A stretch of DNA of 64,000 bases from Mayamaea pseudoterrestris (taxonomy: Eukaryota > Bacillariophyta > Bacillariophyceae > Sellaphorales > Sellaphoraceae). The stretch is taken from assembly GCA_027923505.1 (NCBI GenBank), contig BROI01000008.1, positions 620,001 through 684,000 of the forward strand. Reading direction: 5' to 3'. The notes under the pieces were generated by a model, which searched no databases, was not told the origin of the DNA, and saw nothing but the letters and a program-made list of their open reading frames with translations. The position numbers were made by a program, and so were the translations under genes. Position 1 is the first letter of the stretch; each line of letters begins with the position of its first letter. Positions 1 through 10,413 of this stretch are shown here, in pieces.

Positions 1-52
1 GCTGCTTGAACAGAGCCGATGGCGGCGGCGAGGAGAAGGATGTGGACGCCAT
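1..52 (-). CDS. 5' tip of an unknown gene (partial)
   Basis: On the minus strand an ATG at 52 in good context (gccATGG) opens a reading frame that runs off the left edge of the window. The 17 visible residues are rich in Ser and Pro and reveal no family. It lies head to head with the cyclase gene, leaving about 290 bp between the two starts, which fits the divergent pairing seen elsewhere in the window. It could equally be chance open frame. Confidence 0.35.
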   Translation of the reverse strand, partial: MASTSFSSPPPSALFKQ

Positions 53-345
53 GGCGAAAAATAAAGTGCTGCACCTCTCACTGTCAGTCCGTTGTCGGAC
101 GGCTGTCGCACAGTCACTTGAGACAACTGTATGAAAAAGAGTGGCGTCAAATGACTTTAAATACATATGCCTAGCTCTTTGACATTCGCCTTTGAATGAC
201 CGATCCAACCATCCGGCAGAATGGGCACCATGATGATGTCGGATCGAACAACCTGTATCGGTAGCTCCGCATTCTATAACAACCGACAAGAGTATCGAAA
301 GGAGTGCTTGTAGCAAAAGTGTGACTGGATCTCCACCAACTAAAC
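53..345. promoter_or_regulatory. Putative divergent promoter region
   Basis: This 293-bp non-coding stretch separates the putative minus-strand start at 52 from the cyclase start at 346. No clear TATA box is evident. A partial match to the CGGTA motif found elsewhere lies near 260. The assignment rests on position only. Confidence 0.35.
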
Positions 346-3300
346 ATGTCATTCCCGTCCCCACATTCGACCGCACTGGACGCAACAGTAGCAACCGAAC
401 CAACAGGGTTGCGTAGCTCAGCGGGGAGCAATCGAATTATCAACATGTTTCGACGGACAGCTCCTCCGCGACGTCAAGCATCCAATAACACTGCGGTCAG
501 CAACTCTGCAACAGTGAGGACTACGCGAGAAGGCGACTATCAGCTGGGCCCGGAAACGTCCAGTGCTTTGGCTCGACGGAACATGTGCGCCTTGTTTTGG
601 TACTATTCCATCTATCCAGGGGATGATCGCAAAACGTTCTTGCAACATGTTTTAGACAATTGCATATGGAGGACACTGCTTATCGTATTGACGTTTATAT
701 TACTCTTTGGTGCACAGATTCGCGATATTGCCATACCTCCTGACGGTGATGCAGCTTGCGACGGAATCTTCATGACCACATTTGTTTTATTGGTTATTGA
801 CATGCTTATGCGCATCGACTGTGAGCCTACCTACTTTGTGTGTCGCTGTGGAGACAATGGGCACGATGGTGCAGAACGAACTTGGTTTAACAGCATACAA
901 GTCGGTAGCTTTCTCTTTTGGTGCGATATACTTTCGACAATGACGCTTCTTACGGAAATATCTTTCATTAACAAAAGCGGCTTTGCGGCGGCATCGATTA
1001 CTATTTACTTGGACCAATTCGGAATTCCGGTGAGTACGAGCTGCATATCAACGCTTGTCGAGCGCAACATAGTCATGTGCACTGATTCTTTGAGTCGCAA
1101 TTTCGACAGTCGGATGGTCTCGACGAAGTTAATCAAGCAGTGCCGGTGGAAGCAGATCTTGTTCTCCTGGTTGCCATTTGCAAGACGGCTCGGGTCGCGC
1201 GGTTTATTCGGTCCAATACGGCTCTCACAATTTCCAGCAAGGTTAATTGGTTCGCCTTGGTCAATCTCCTCAACCCATGTTGGTATTTGAGGGCCGTGAT
1301 CCGGGCAATGGTGCTTGTCTGTGACTCCTGCGTCTCGTCGCGACGTAAAAATCGCAATGACCGACAGTCATCGGCGATGGACGATTTTTCGTCCAACGGT
1401 CTGGGAAAAGAGGACGAATCCCGCTTTCGACGCTCATCTTGGGGTGCGCTGGGGCTTGGAGCTCTGGCTGCCATACGCGAAAAGAATAGCACACTGGCAG
1501 ATGTCCAGGTTGGTGTTAAATCTTGGCCGATCAGGGCGATGCGATTTATTGGATTGGCTCCTGCCAGTGATGAACAGTGGAGGCGCCATGTGGCTGCGAC
1601 TAAAATTCAGCGTCTATGGCGACGGTACAAAGGAATGGACCCTGACTACCTTCTCGAGAGTGGCACAGGCTGGAAGCCTCTTGGTCGCGCGTCGAAGACA
1701 ACGGATCAGGCATTACAGAAGAAATCGTCCATAATGCACTTCTCTATCTCACGCGCTTTACCTGGTAGACGAGGCACTACCACAGCATCAGCTGCTGCAA
1801 CGAAACCCTTAAATAGAAGTGGACGAAAGACTGTCAACCGGGAGTCCCAGGTTGGTACGGCTATGCGCGAGCTGACTGGACAGAGAGTCGCCATTGGCAT
1901 CATTATTGGTTTGCTTTTGACTGTGCTGTTTACCTACACGGAGGTTGATGCGACACGCCCAGCAACAATGATCGTTCTGCATAATCAGACGTCTTATCCT
2001 GCGTTTGCCAACCGCTCGCTCGAGGCGGCTATGAGCAGCTCCATTCCAGATCTTTACTCGTACGAATTGGCCAACGGTCAGATCAAGAATTTTTCTATTT
2101 CCGAAATGCAGGCTGGAGAACGAGCCTTGCGCCCAAGAGAAACTTTAATTGTGACTATTCAAGGATATGACGGAAGCGCGACGACTGGCAAATTTGCGTT
2201 AAAGGACGAGCGACAGGAAGAAGCCCTTGTCGCGCTTCTATCAACCATTTTTATTCTTGTCGTTTGGTTCTTCGGGGTAACGGCGTTTGCAGGCCCAGTC
2301 ATGGTACTCGTCGTCATTCCCATAGAGCGCATGGTTCGACTCCTTGGGATGCTGATGGTGGATCCGCTTGGTTATGAGAATTCGCCGCGTTATAAGAACT
2401 TTATGAAAGAGGAGGATCAAATAACAAAAAACACTCGTTGGACTAAAGAAGTTTTGAAAGGAATGGAAACGTCGTTCCTTATGTCAACGATTCTGCGCAT
2501 CGGATCACTCATGAAGGTCGGCTTTGGTAGCGCCGGCGTCGAAATTATTCGGAACAATCTTGAGAAGGGACAAAACAAGAACAATCTGGCTTTGAATTCG
2601 CAGGGTTCAAGTGTTTCTTGTATTTTCCTCTTTTGTGATATTCGTCAGTTCACTGACGCGACTGAGTGCTTGCAAGAAGAGGTTTTCGTTTTTACAAATA
2701 GAATCGCCGCCGTAGTGCATTCAATCGTCACTGCATATGGTGGTTCTGCGAATAAAAATATTGGCGACGCATTTCTTTTGAGCTGGCGACTGGACGAAGC
2801 TGACCAGGACAACACTTTTGGCGGCGACGAGGAGACATACACAGCAAATCACAACCAAGCCGACAAGGCTCTACTTGCTGTGGTGAAGATATGCATGGCC
2901 TTGCATTACGACGACTTTTACATTTCCACCATGAGCGAAAATGCTCGCGCAGCCCTTCTCGCCAAATTTGCAAAAAGAAATGGTTTGGTCCAGATGGGGT
3001 TCGGTCTGCATGCCGGGAAAGCTGTGCAAGGAGCTATTGGGTCGCAACGTAAAATTGACGCGACTTATATTTCCGACCACGTCGAACAGGCTGAGTTTTT
3101 GGAATCCTCGACAAAGAAGTATGGCGTCAACATGTTAATGTCCGACAGCTTTCATCGTCTCCTTCACCCAAGCAACCGTCGCCGGTGCCGCAAGGTTGAC
3201 CAACTACTTCTTTTAGAAGACGACGATGACTTTGCTGATGATTACTTTGACGATGCAAATGCCCGTCTCATTGAGCTCTTTACCTTCGACATGGATATTA

Positions 3301-3830
3301 ATGCACTTTGGCGAGCACCGAAAAAGAAGGGACAACGAGATGGCGGTGAATCGGACTCTGATACAGGTTCTCAACGGGGTTCTTCTCGACGAGATCTGAC
3401 GAGAATATCGGGTGGCATGATGAAAGGAGTTCGACGACGCAGCGTCATGACTATCAATGAGAAAAGTGAAGACTTGAGCGACACATTCCCTGGAGCGACA
3501 GGAACTGGGCAGGGCGACAAGGGCGAATCGGAGATGATAAAGCCTGGTGAATTAGTCCTTTCTACAGGACCGGCAATCTACAATGCGAATGTGTGGGTGA
3601 ATGAAGACATGCGAAAGATAAGGCAGCGCTTTTCAGATGGTCTCTTTTTCCAGAAATTTAGCTCTGGCTTGCAAGCTTTCTACTCCAAGGATTGGGATTT
3701 TGCAAAGCAGTGTTTTCAACAGATTTTGGATCGTTTTGAAGATGGACCATCTCGGCACTTTATGAATCAGATTGATGAGCACAGCGGCGTGCCTCCTAAA
3801 GGCTTTAAAGAGTATGGCATTCCAGAGTAA
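346..3830 (+). CDS. Voltage-sensor/IQ/class III nucleotide cyclase fusion
   Basis: Two exons, 346-1029 and 1110-3830, join in phase 0 (donor GTGAGT, acceptor CAG) to give 1134 aa. The N-terminus holds four membrane segments at about 107-124, 141-157, 187-206 and 245-264. The last is a classic S4, with Lys253, Arg256, Arg259 and Arg262 at every third position; segment three carries an Asp. No pore-like S5-S6 follows. An IQ motif (IQRLWRRYKG, about 397-406) suggests calmodulin binding. Two more membrane segments (487-504, 604-631) flank an extracytosolic loop with N-glycosylation sequons. The cyclase domain spans about 728-908. Metal Asp738 and Asp781 are present, and Lys777 with Thr880 favour ATP as substrate. 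The transition-state Asn and Arg positions appear to be Glu887 and Phe891, so activity is uncertain. Voltage-sensor/cyclase fusions are known from ciliates and apicomplexans. Substrate and regulation are inferred. Confidence 0.85.
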
Positions 3831-5111
3831 CGCAGCGTTGTCATTGTCGGCCCTACTGATACAAACAGACGTGAATAATATATTTAATAAGTTTAGGTTG
3901 GCATCATTTATTTGCAGCAGCGTTTACTGAACATGCCTTTCGCACTTCCAACCTGCGAAGGGAAGTAGGAAGTAGTACTCAAGTTGCGAAGTCCACACAT
4001 TCACAAAAGGTTGCCAACCACTGCACATGGAAGAGAATTGTGTAAGTTTATATCACTGAATTGCAGCAACCATGGAATGAAATGTCGAAAGGAGCACTGA
4101 CAAAGAAACCGTGGAAAGAAGAACCGGAAACAACCTCAACAGATACAAACGAGTACATGCCAAGACGCCGGAACAAAAACTGTCACAACTTGATGTCAAT
4201 CGTTTTTCTACGCTAAGTGCCTTGCTAATGAACTCCTTCGTTATTCTCGCATCTGCATGAAGGTGACTGCATGTAACGTTGCGCCACGGATAAATCTATG
4301 GACGCAGCGACGTAGTACCGAAAAAAGATGCCAGTCACATCATTCGCTCAAGATTTCATACCTAAATTATCCATAGCAAAAGATTATTACAGCCAAAGTG
4401 AGAAAAGGAAAGTGTAGCAGAAATACAAACGTCATCAGACGGTATATGAACACCGATAAAGTTAGCGATTTCGTCGTCACTCTGGCATCTCAAGAGAAGT
4501 CCGATCCAATGATGGTATAAAATGCATCAGTCGGCGGCAATGGATGCAACATGCTATCTGCGACAGGCGATTATTTAAAGCAACTAACTTTCGTACCTGA
4601 ATTACTTGTAGCGATACGATCCATGGGGCACCGGTAATACCAGTTGACAGAAACGATGAATGGCACGCGGATGAGACAATACTGGCTGGAGCCTCGTGCT
4701 ATTCTACTTATCCTCATTTTCGCATCACAAGTTATGGATGCCTGAGTCCATCAGTACGCATGGTCGGATATGACAAGGCAGCTTGCTCGATCATACAGTA
4801 CGTAAGATACGTCAAGCAGCACTGCCGAGACGAGAAGTTGTGTGAAAGGTTTGAACTTTTTTCGTGGTCTTCATGCAGTCGCGGTTTCTGTCGTAGCTTA
4901 ACCAGTACGACATCTCCACCCTTGCCACGTGGATGATGACGCATGTGCCAATGTCAGCCGTTTCACGCCACACGCAGCGCTGCCGCGAGAGCGGCCGTTG
5001 ATTTTTGGCTCTCGTTTCTCCGTTCATCATTATTTCAATAGTAAGAGAACAAGTTAGCCTTGTATTAACCCGACCATTCAGTTCATTTGCAACCTTAATC
5101 TTTGATTGACC
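3831..5111. other. Intergenic stretch with nothing recognised
   Basis: About 1.28 kb between the cyclase stop and the HA-domain start. Frames on both strands are short, lack initiating ATGs in good context, and show no family resemblance. One CCGGTA motif lies at 4631-4636. I see no tRNA or snRNA signature, although a small non-coding RNA could be missed by eye. Confidence 0.5.
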
Positions 5112-6247
5112 ATGTCGCGTCCAAACAAGCGCAAGGAAGCCCCGCTGCCCATGCCGGACGATGTTTGGGGAGCCTCGACAAGCGAAATTTACGATTCGGT
5201 CTTGGGCGACGTCCAGCTTGACCACGATCATGAGGACGAGAAGCAATCACCGCGCAAGCGAGCTTCGACTAATGCTATTACCATCGATCTTCCTCGCGAT
5301 TTCAACCATTTGCTGTTTCAGTTGCTTGTCTTCAAGGCTGATACTGGAAACTTTCATGCCACCAAAGAGGAGCAGCCGCTGTTGCATTCCTTTCTGTATT
5401 ACATCAAGAAGGAATTCAAGAATTATCAAAATGATCCAACCGCATGCGACTTGACGGCAGACCAAATTAAGGTGCTCGAGCATTTGCACGTTCCTCTGAC
5501 GAGTCGCGGAGATGATCACTGGGTTCGCTTCTACGACTTGCTTGTCGGTTATCGGGAGAAACACGGACACGTATTGGTACCTCGTCTCAGTGAGGTTCCT
5601 GGACTCGGTGATTGGGTCACCGATATGCGCAGGCAGTACAAGGCTCTGTAAGAGTACAGGTCGATTTGTATATTTGAACTTGATTCTACAACGTTTTAAT
5701 CATATCGTAATTTTCATTTCACAGGAAGCAGGGTCAGGTTTCCCAGCTCACGGATGATCGACGTGCCAAGCTGGAGCAACTTGGATTCGTCTGGCAAGTC
5801 CGCAGTCGTCCCGAATGGGACGCGCGATATAAGCAACTTGTAGATTATAAGGTACGTCTTTGGTTTGCTGTGACAATGCGCACGACCACTGTCAGAGTGG
5901 AGCTGACTCGTCGATTGTTTCGCGTTGTAAAGGCGGTTCATGGAGACTGCAAGGTGCCTCAGCATTACAAGGAGAATCGGGCGCTTGGGAAATGGACGGC
6001 AAAGCAGAGGGAGCAATACAAGAAAATGAAGAAAGGAGAACATTCATTTCTGACGCCATATCGCTTGGAAAAGCTTGAGCAGCTCGGCTTTTCTTGGCAA
6101 ATTCGCACGTCCTTGGATCCTGATGATGCCGGCGAGTTTCCAGCTTTGCATGACGTAGTGCCAGTCAAGGTGGAAACGAACATGGAGTCGGTGGTAGATT
6201 CGGAGGCTCATCAGATTCACCATGCGCATGCTTCAGTAAATGTCTAA
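5112..6247 (+). CDS. Helicase-associated (HA) domain repeat protein
   Basis: Three exons, 5112-5647, 5725-5851 and 5933-6247, give 325 aa; all junctions have GT-AG ends and keep frame. The ATG at 5112 is chosen because upstream extension would need a TTG. The C-terminal two thirds contain two HA-type units. Each has a conserved Trp-initiated helix, a YREKHGH or YKAVHGD turn, a Val-Pro step, and a closing KLEQLGF-W segment. HA domains form small helical bundles. In stramenopiles they occur in large numbers on proteins lacking a helicase, as here, and are presumed to bind nucleic acid. The N-terminus begins with a short basic stretch (RPNKRK) compatible with nuclear location. Function beyond the domain is unknown. 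Confidence 0.85.
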
Positions 6248-7077
6248 AACGCTTTCGCTAGGGCCTGCTCGTGTTGGGACAACGCGCGTGTATTACTGGT
6301 ACTGGCAGTTAGAGGTTAAAACAGTTTGATAGGTTGACTGTATATTGCTTACAAAATTCTAATATAGGATGCTCTACAACATGGAATGCCTGGTTGGAGC
6401 TGACGATGCTGCGATGCCATTTTGAAGAAGCACTGTTATGTGCGAGTAAGATGGGACCAGTGTGCGCCATTACGATCACCGCGCACACCCTATCGTCATG
6501 TATGCCCGTTGCTCTGTTTGGAATTGTATCCGACGAAAGCGTTACTAGTTGTTAAGGTTCCTATTCAGCTTCTGTCTTGCAGTAATATAGCATGAATAAA
6601 GTTCTTCAATAGAGGGTAGCAGCAATGCAAACAGATCTTCCACCATGTCTGCTAATCTTTTACGTTCGTTCTGGGACATTCACATGCATGTAATGAAAAA
6701 ATAATCTCGAAGCTGCATTTGGTTGAGGTCTATCCCATCAACTTCTCCAGCATTTGGGCCAGGGTTATATACAAGGGATACTCCTAGCAGCCAGACTAAC
6801 CACAGTCAAGCGATAGTTCATTTTAAATATGAGAGTCCTCATAGGTGGGATGTATGTATTCGGTAGTGATGAACTGCAACTGCGTGTTTTTACCTTTCCA
6901 TCACCTTCCAGTTAGTTACTATTAGTTAGCTATGGTCGAAAGAGCTAGCTTAGCGTTTGATGACGGCATTCGGTGACCGGCGAAAGTGGCGACGGCAGTC
7001 GGCAATGATATCATACACGGCGCTGGCACACGAGCGGTCTTTAAACTACAACGACAAGCAAGTGTTTCCATACAATC
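6248..7077. other. Intergenic stretch with nothing recognised
   Basis: About 830 bp between the HA-domain gene and SAR1. The open frames inside are short and without family features. It presumably contains the 3' end of one transcript and the promoter of SAR1; no motif stands out. Confidence 0.5.
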
Positions 7078-7761
7078 ATGTTTCTTTTGGACTGGTGGTA
7101 CAGTGCACTAGCGAGCCTAGGTATGTGTTACTATGGCTTGAAATGTTAACAAGTGTTTTGCACAATGTCTGACTTACCAGCGAACCTCCATTTTCCATCC
7201 GTCGTCCTTCGTTGCGTGTGCACAGGACTCTACCATAAGAATGCCAAGATTCTCTTTCTCGGGCTCGACAATGCGGGAAAGACTACCTTGCTTCATATGC
7301 TAAAAGAGAACCGTGTTCAGGTGCATGTTCCGACACTTCATCCGAACACGGACGAGCTTATTATTGGCAATATCAAATTCAAGACGTTTGATCTCGGCGG
7401 ACACGAGACGGCTCGTCGATTGTGGCAGGACTATTTTACCACTGTTGATGGAGTAGTGTATTTGGTGGATGCAATTGACCGTGGTCGCTTTCCGGAGGCC
7501 AAGAAGGAGCTTGACGCTTTGCTCACAAGCGAGGAGCTGCAAGACGTTCCATTCTTGGTGCTCGGTAATAAGATCGATATGCCCACGGCAGCATCGGAGG
7601 AAGAGCTAAAGTACGCGCTTGGCTTAATGGACACGTATGGTAAAGACAAGGGTCCGGATGCGCAATCGGCGGTTCGTCCCATCGAGCTGTACATGTGTTC
7701 CGTCATTCGAAGAATGGGTTATGCCGATGGCTTCAAGTGGCTCTCTCAGTTCTTGACGTAA
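7078..7761 (+). CDS. SAR1: SAR1 small GTPase (COPII coat initiation)
   Basis: A 43-nt first exon (7078-7120) encodes the hydrophobic N-terminus [15 protein letters not shown]. It is spliced in phase 1 (GTATGT...CACAG) to exon 2 at 7226-7761, giving 192 aa, the normal SAR1 length. The amphipathic N-terminus with Trp residues inserts into ER membranes. Nucleotide-binding motifs follow: P-loop GLDNAGKT (27-34), the HPT switch-1 motif, switch-2 DLGGHE and the guanine motif NKID. The C-terminus ends FKWLSQF without a prenylation box, as in SAR1. Family knowledge: SAR1-GTP recruits Sec23/24 and Sec13/31 at ER exit sites. Taking only the long second exon would give an artificial N-terminus. Confidence 0.96.
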
Positions 7762-7773
7762 AAAACAAGTTAA

Positions 7774-7797
7774 AGAAGAGAGAGAGAGAAGAAGAAG
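7774..7797. repeat. GA/GAA microsatellite
   Basis: A short purine tract of GA and GAA units lies just after the SAR1 stop codon, probably in its 3' UTR. No function is implied. Confidence 0.8.
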
Positions 7798-8357
7798 CTA
7801 CTAGGTGTTTTGATGGATTGTGATGGGATTGCTTTTGGTTTGCTGCATCGTGCACATTGATGTCGATACATTTAATGCCTTAATTTCTTAGCTTTTGCGA
7901 CTCTACCATATTTTTAACGTAGAAATATCTCACTTTGCCAACTGTATTTGCTGCCGTGCAAGCAGCTCTGCAAATTACTTTGTTCAAGCGGCGACGAGTT
8001 TCATTCCTTGTCACAATACTTTTCACTCAACTGCATGACCGGATGGAACAGCATATACCTTCTCATCACCTACTCGTACAAACAATAATCATAGCAGTGT
8101 GTAGTGGCATCAACAAACGATATTGACGAGCACTAAATACTGTAGTCATTGTAAAGGGCACCGGTACATAGCTCCAAGTGCCTGTCCGACAGCGCCAATG
8201 AAACGTGAAGTGCCGGTGAGATTTGCGTCATCAACTCGACCATGGTGAAAGGACTGGCCGGAGCGCGTTGAATCAGAACCACTCAAAATATCGCACGAGT
8301 CATCATGAGGTGACGCTACCACTTACAGCCATTGGAAGACGGTCAGCCACTTTTGTC
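7798..8357. promoter_or_regulatory. 3' region of SAR1 and upstream region of the next gene
   Basis: About 560 bp without a convincing gene. The CCGGTA motif at 8161-8166 lies 197 bp before the next start codon. No RNA gene is recognised. Confidence 0.4.
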
Positions 8358-10370
8358 ATGTCTTTGGACGAAAATGTAGCTACTGCTGTCATTGCAGGTG
8401 TTGCAGCTGTCGATGCAAATGATCAATTGCAGACAACGAAAGAGGAGCAACACAAGCTGCCTCATCGCGCTGCGCAGCAGCAGATGGCCTCAGAACCTAA
8501 TGAAGAGACAAGATCTGAAGACAGTAACTCCGGAAGTCCAAGCAACCTTCTAAAGCGCCCTCCGAAGATGAGACTCAAGCTTTCCATGCGCAAGCTGCCG
8601 ACGCAGGCAAATAGAAAACCATTAGCGAATGGATCGCCTAATGCACCGGACCAGATAAATAGCGACGACGACGAACCGAAAGCAATGATCGTTGATAGCG
8701 ATGATGGCGGGGAGGATCACGCCATTGCCTTGGCAGTATTGGATGAACCGGCGTCGACAGCAAATCATTCGGGGGCGACGAGCACGAAGCCGCCTAAGCG
8801 GAGGTCCGTCAGCAACAGCAGTAGCAACAACAACAACAATACTTCTCGACAGATTCGACTGCCTCCCATTGCAAGTCCAGGACTGTACATGGCGCTTCCA
8901 TCAATGACTCCTAAAGAAAAGCTTGCCAAAAATGGATTCATTGCTCCGGCTGATGTATTTGACCATCACATGGAGCAGGCTGGATACACTATGGAGCGGA
9001 GGACTAAGAGCCCGCATCGAGGTTCTAGCGTCAAACGAACCATCGGTGACATGTTCGATTCCAATGTGGCCTTGACGCAGAGGTTTCCGCCGCTGATACC
9101 GCCACGCGTAGGGGAACATGTCGACGTTGATGCTGATACATTAGATATCGATGGTGAGCACAACGGCAACGACGTACGGCAGCGTTTGATTAATGCGCTT
9201 TCGCGGAAAGCCGGCCAACAAGCTTCCGTTACGAACGAAGCTGGAAAAGCTTGCAAAAGGCGTACAGCTATACATATGAAGGACATGGTTCCAATATCAC
9301 TCACAATTCCATTACCTGAAGAATACGTGCGCAAGCAGATCCAATACGTCCAAGATGTAAAACGTCGCGAGGAAGCTATCGTTGAGTATCAGGAAGCTGT
9401 CTTTAACGCATTGGCATCTAGATCTGATGACGGAGTGGAGGATAAAGTTGGGAAAATACCAGCCGATCCACTTCTTCCTACGGTACCAGCGATCCCTGAC
9501 CCTCCAACACCGCCTAGATTAACTGAGTTGAGTGGATCACTCGTTGAGCTGTATCACGATATAGGTAAAGGACACATCTATTTGCCCAAAGGGAAAGAAG
9601 ATTTTGTTGCTCATCTTGATCCAAAGTGCTTCCACATCACCGAAGGTCGCTACTTTGGTTTGGAGTCGAATCTTATCGCTGATCCGAATTTTGTTGGACC
9701 TAACGCTCCAGGTATTGCGGGAATCAACGCGTCAGGTGGATCAGGACTTGCTACTTCATCGTCGGGTGGTGGCATATCCGGCGCCATGGCCTTGACACTG
9801 AGCACAACCTACAACGGAACGACAGCTGGCTCGGCGGCAGTATTTCGCATCCCGGGCACTTCGCCTGCATATGTGAATTTCACACAAGGTGTTACCAAGA
9901 CGGCATCATCTTTTGATGCTGCGAATGGCTTTGTTCCGGACTTAGCAAATATGCTTGAGGATGATCACTCGGCGGTTAAGCCTACTCCACAATCGATTGA
10001 ATCTAAAGACATTGGCCCTCCTCCCACATCGTCGTTTTCGGACCTAAAGAAAATTTTCGACGATAACGCACCAATTTTGCAGTCGATGAAAGATTGCATC
10101 ATCAAGTCTGCAGTGCATGCGAGTCGCTCAGGACATCATGGGGTTTCTTGGCTTGGTCCAGACGGGGAGAGATACCCTGATATTAGTAAGGCATTCGCGA
10201 CGTATGCCGGCATAAGGCCATGCCAACGATGTAAGAGTAACAAACAAGGAGCTTACCACTGTAGACTAAGACGAACGCACAAGGAGGCGGACCATGACGG
10301 CGGAAATAGTTTCGTGGTCCTGTCTACGCTTTTGTTGGCACCGATGGAATCGCTCTTATTGAGCCAATAA
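8358..10370 (+). CDS. Unknown Ser/Asn-rich protein with a C-terminal CCCH motif
   Basis: A single exon of 670 aa, taken from the first in-frame ATG at 8358. Most of the chain is low complexity: an acidic Asp/Glu stretch, a short Asn run around 155-160, and Gly/Ser-rich linkers. A basic segment (KMRLKLSMRK) could be a nuclear localisation signal. A charged helical stretch around 310-360 is rich in Glu, Arg and Gln. The last 50 residues look conserved: a PDGERYPDISKAF lead-in, then Cys-x2-Cys-x9-Cys-x5-His at about 622-641, compatible with a zinc knuckle. A nuclear or regulatory role is a guess; I do not recognise the family by name. Confidence 0.7.
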   Translation: MSLDENVATAVIAGVAAVDANDQLQTTKEEQHKLPHRAAQQQMASEPNEETRSEDSNSGSPSNLLKRPPKMRLKLSMRKLPTQANRKPLANGSPNAPDQINSDDDEPKAMIVDSDDGGEDHAIALAVLDEPASTANHSGATSTKPPKRRSVSNSSSNNNNNTSRQIRLPPIASPGLYMALPSMTPKEKLAKNGFIAPADVFDHHMEQAGYTMERRTKSPHRGSSVKRTIGDMFDSNVALTQRFPPLIPPRVGEHVDVDADTLDIDGEHNGNDVRQRLINALSRKAGQQASVTNEAGKACKRRTAIHMKDMVPISLTIPLPEEYVRKQIQYVQDVKRREEAIVEYQEAVFNALASRSDDGVEDKVGKIPADPLLPTVPAIPDPPTPPRLTELSGSLVELYHDIGKGHIYLPKGKEDFVAHLDPKCFHITEGRYFGLESNLIADPNFVGPNAPGIAGINASGGSGLATSSSGGGISGAMALTLSTTYNGTTAGSAAVFRIPGTSPAYVNFTQGVTKTASSFDAANGFVPDLANMLEDDHSAVKPTPQSIESKDIGPPPTSSFSDLKKIFDDNAPILQSMKDCIIKSAVHASRSGHHGVSWLGPDGERYPDISKAFATYAGIRPCQRCKSNKQGAYHCRLRRTHKEADHDGGNSFVVLSTLLLAPMESLLLSQ

Positions 10371-10413
10371 GGGTTACATACTTAATTAAACATTCATTGC
10401 ATACGTTCCTAAA

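Noticed and set aside
4732-5246. Minus-strand open frames before and within the HA-domain gene
   Set aside because: They run antisense to a clear spliced gene and have no recognisable features.
7153-7225. N-terminal extension of SAR1 from within the intron
   Set aside because: The residues do not match SAR1, and a 43-nt upstream exon supplies the correct amphipathic N-terminus.
8223-8357. Upstream in-frame extension of the CCCH-motif protein
   Set aside because: It begins at TTG, not ATG, and shows no conserved character.
8811-8842. AAC/AGC trinucleotide run as a repeat element
   Set aside because: It is simply codon repetition encoding a short Ser/Asn run in the CCCH-motif protein.
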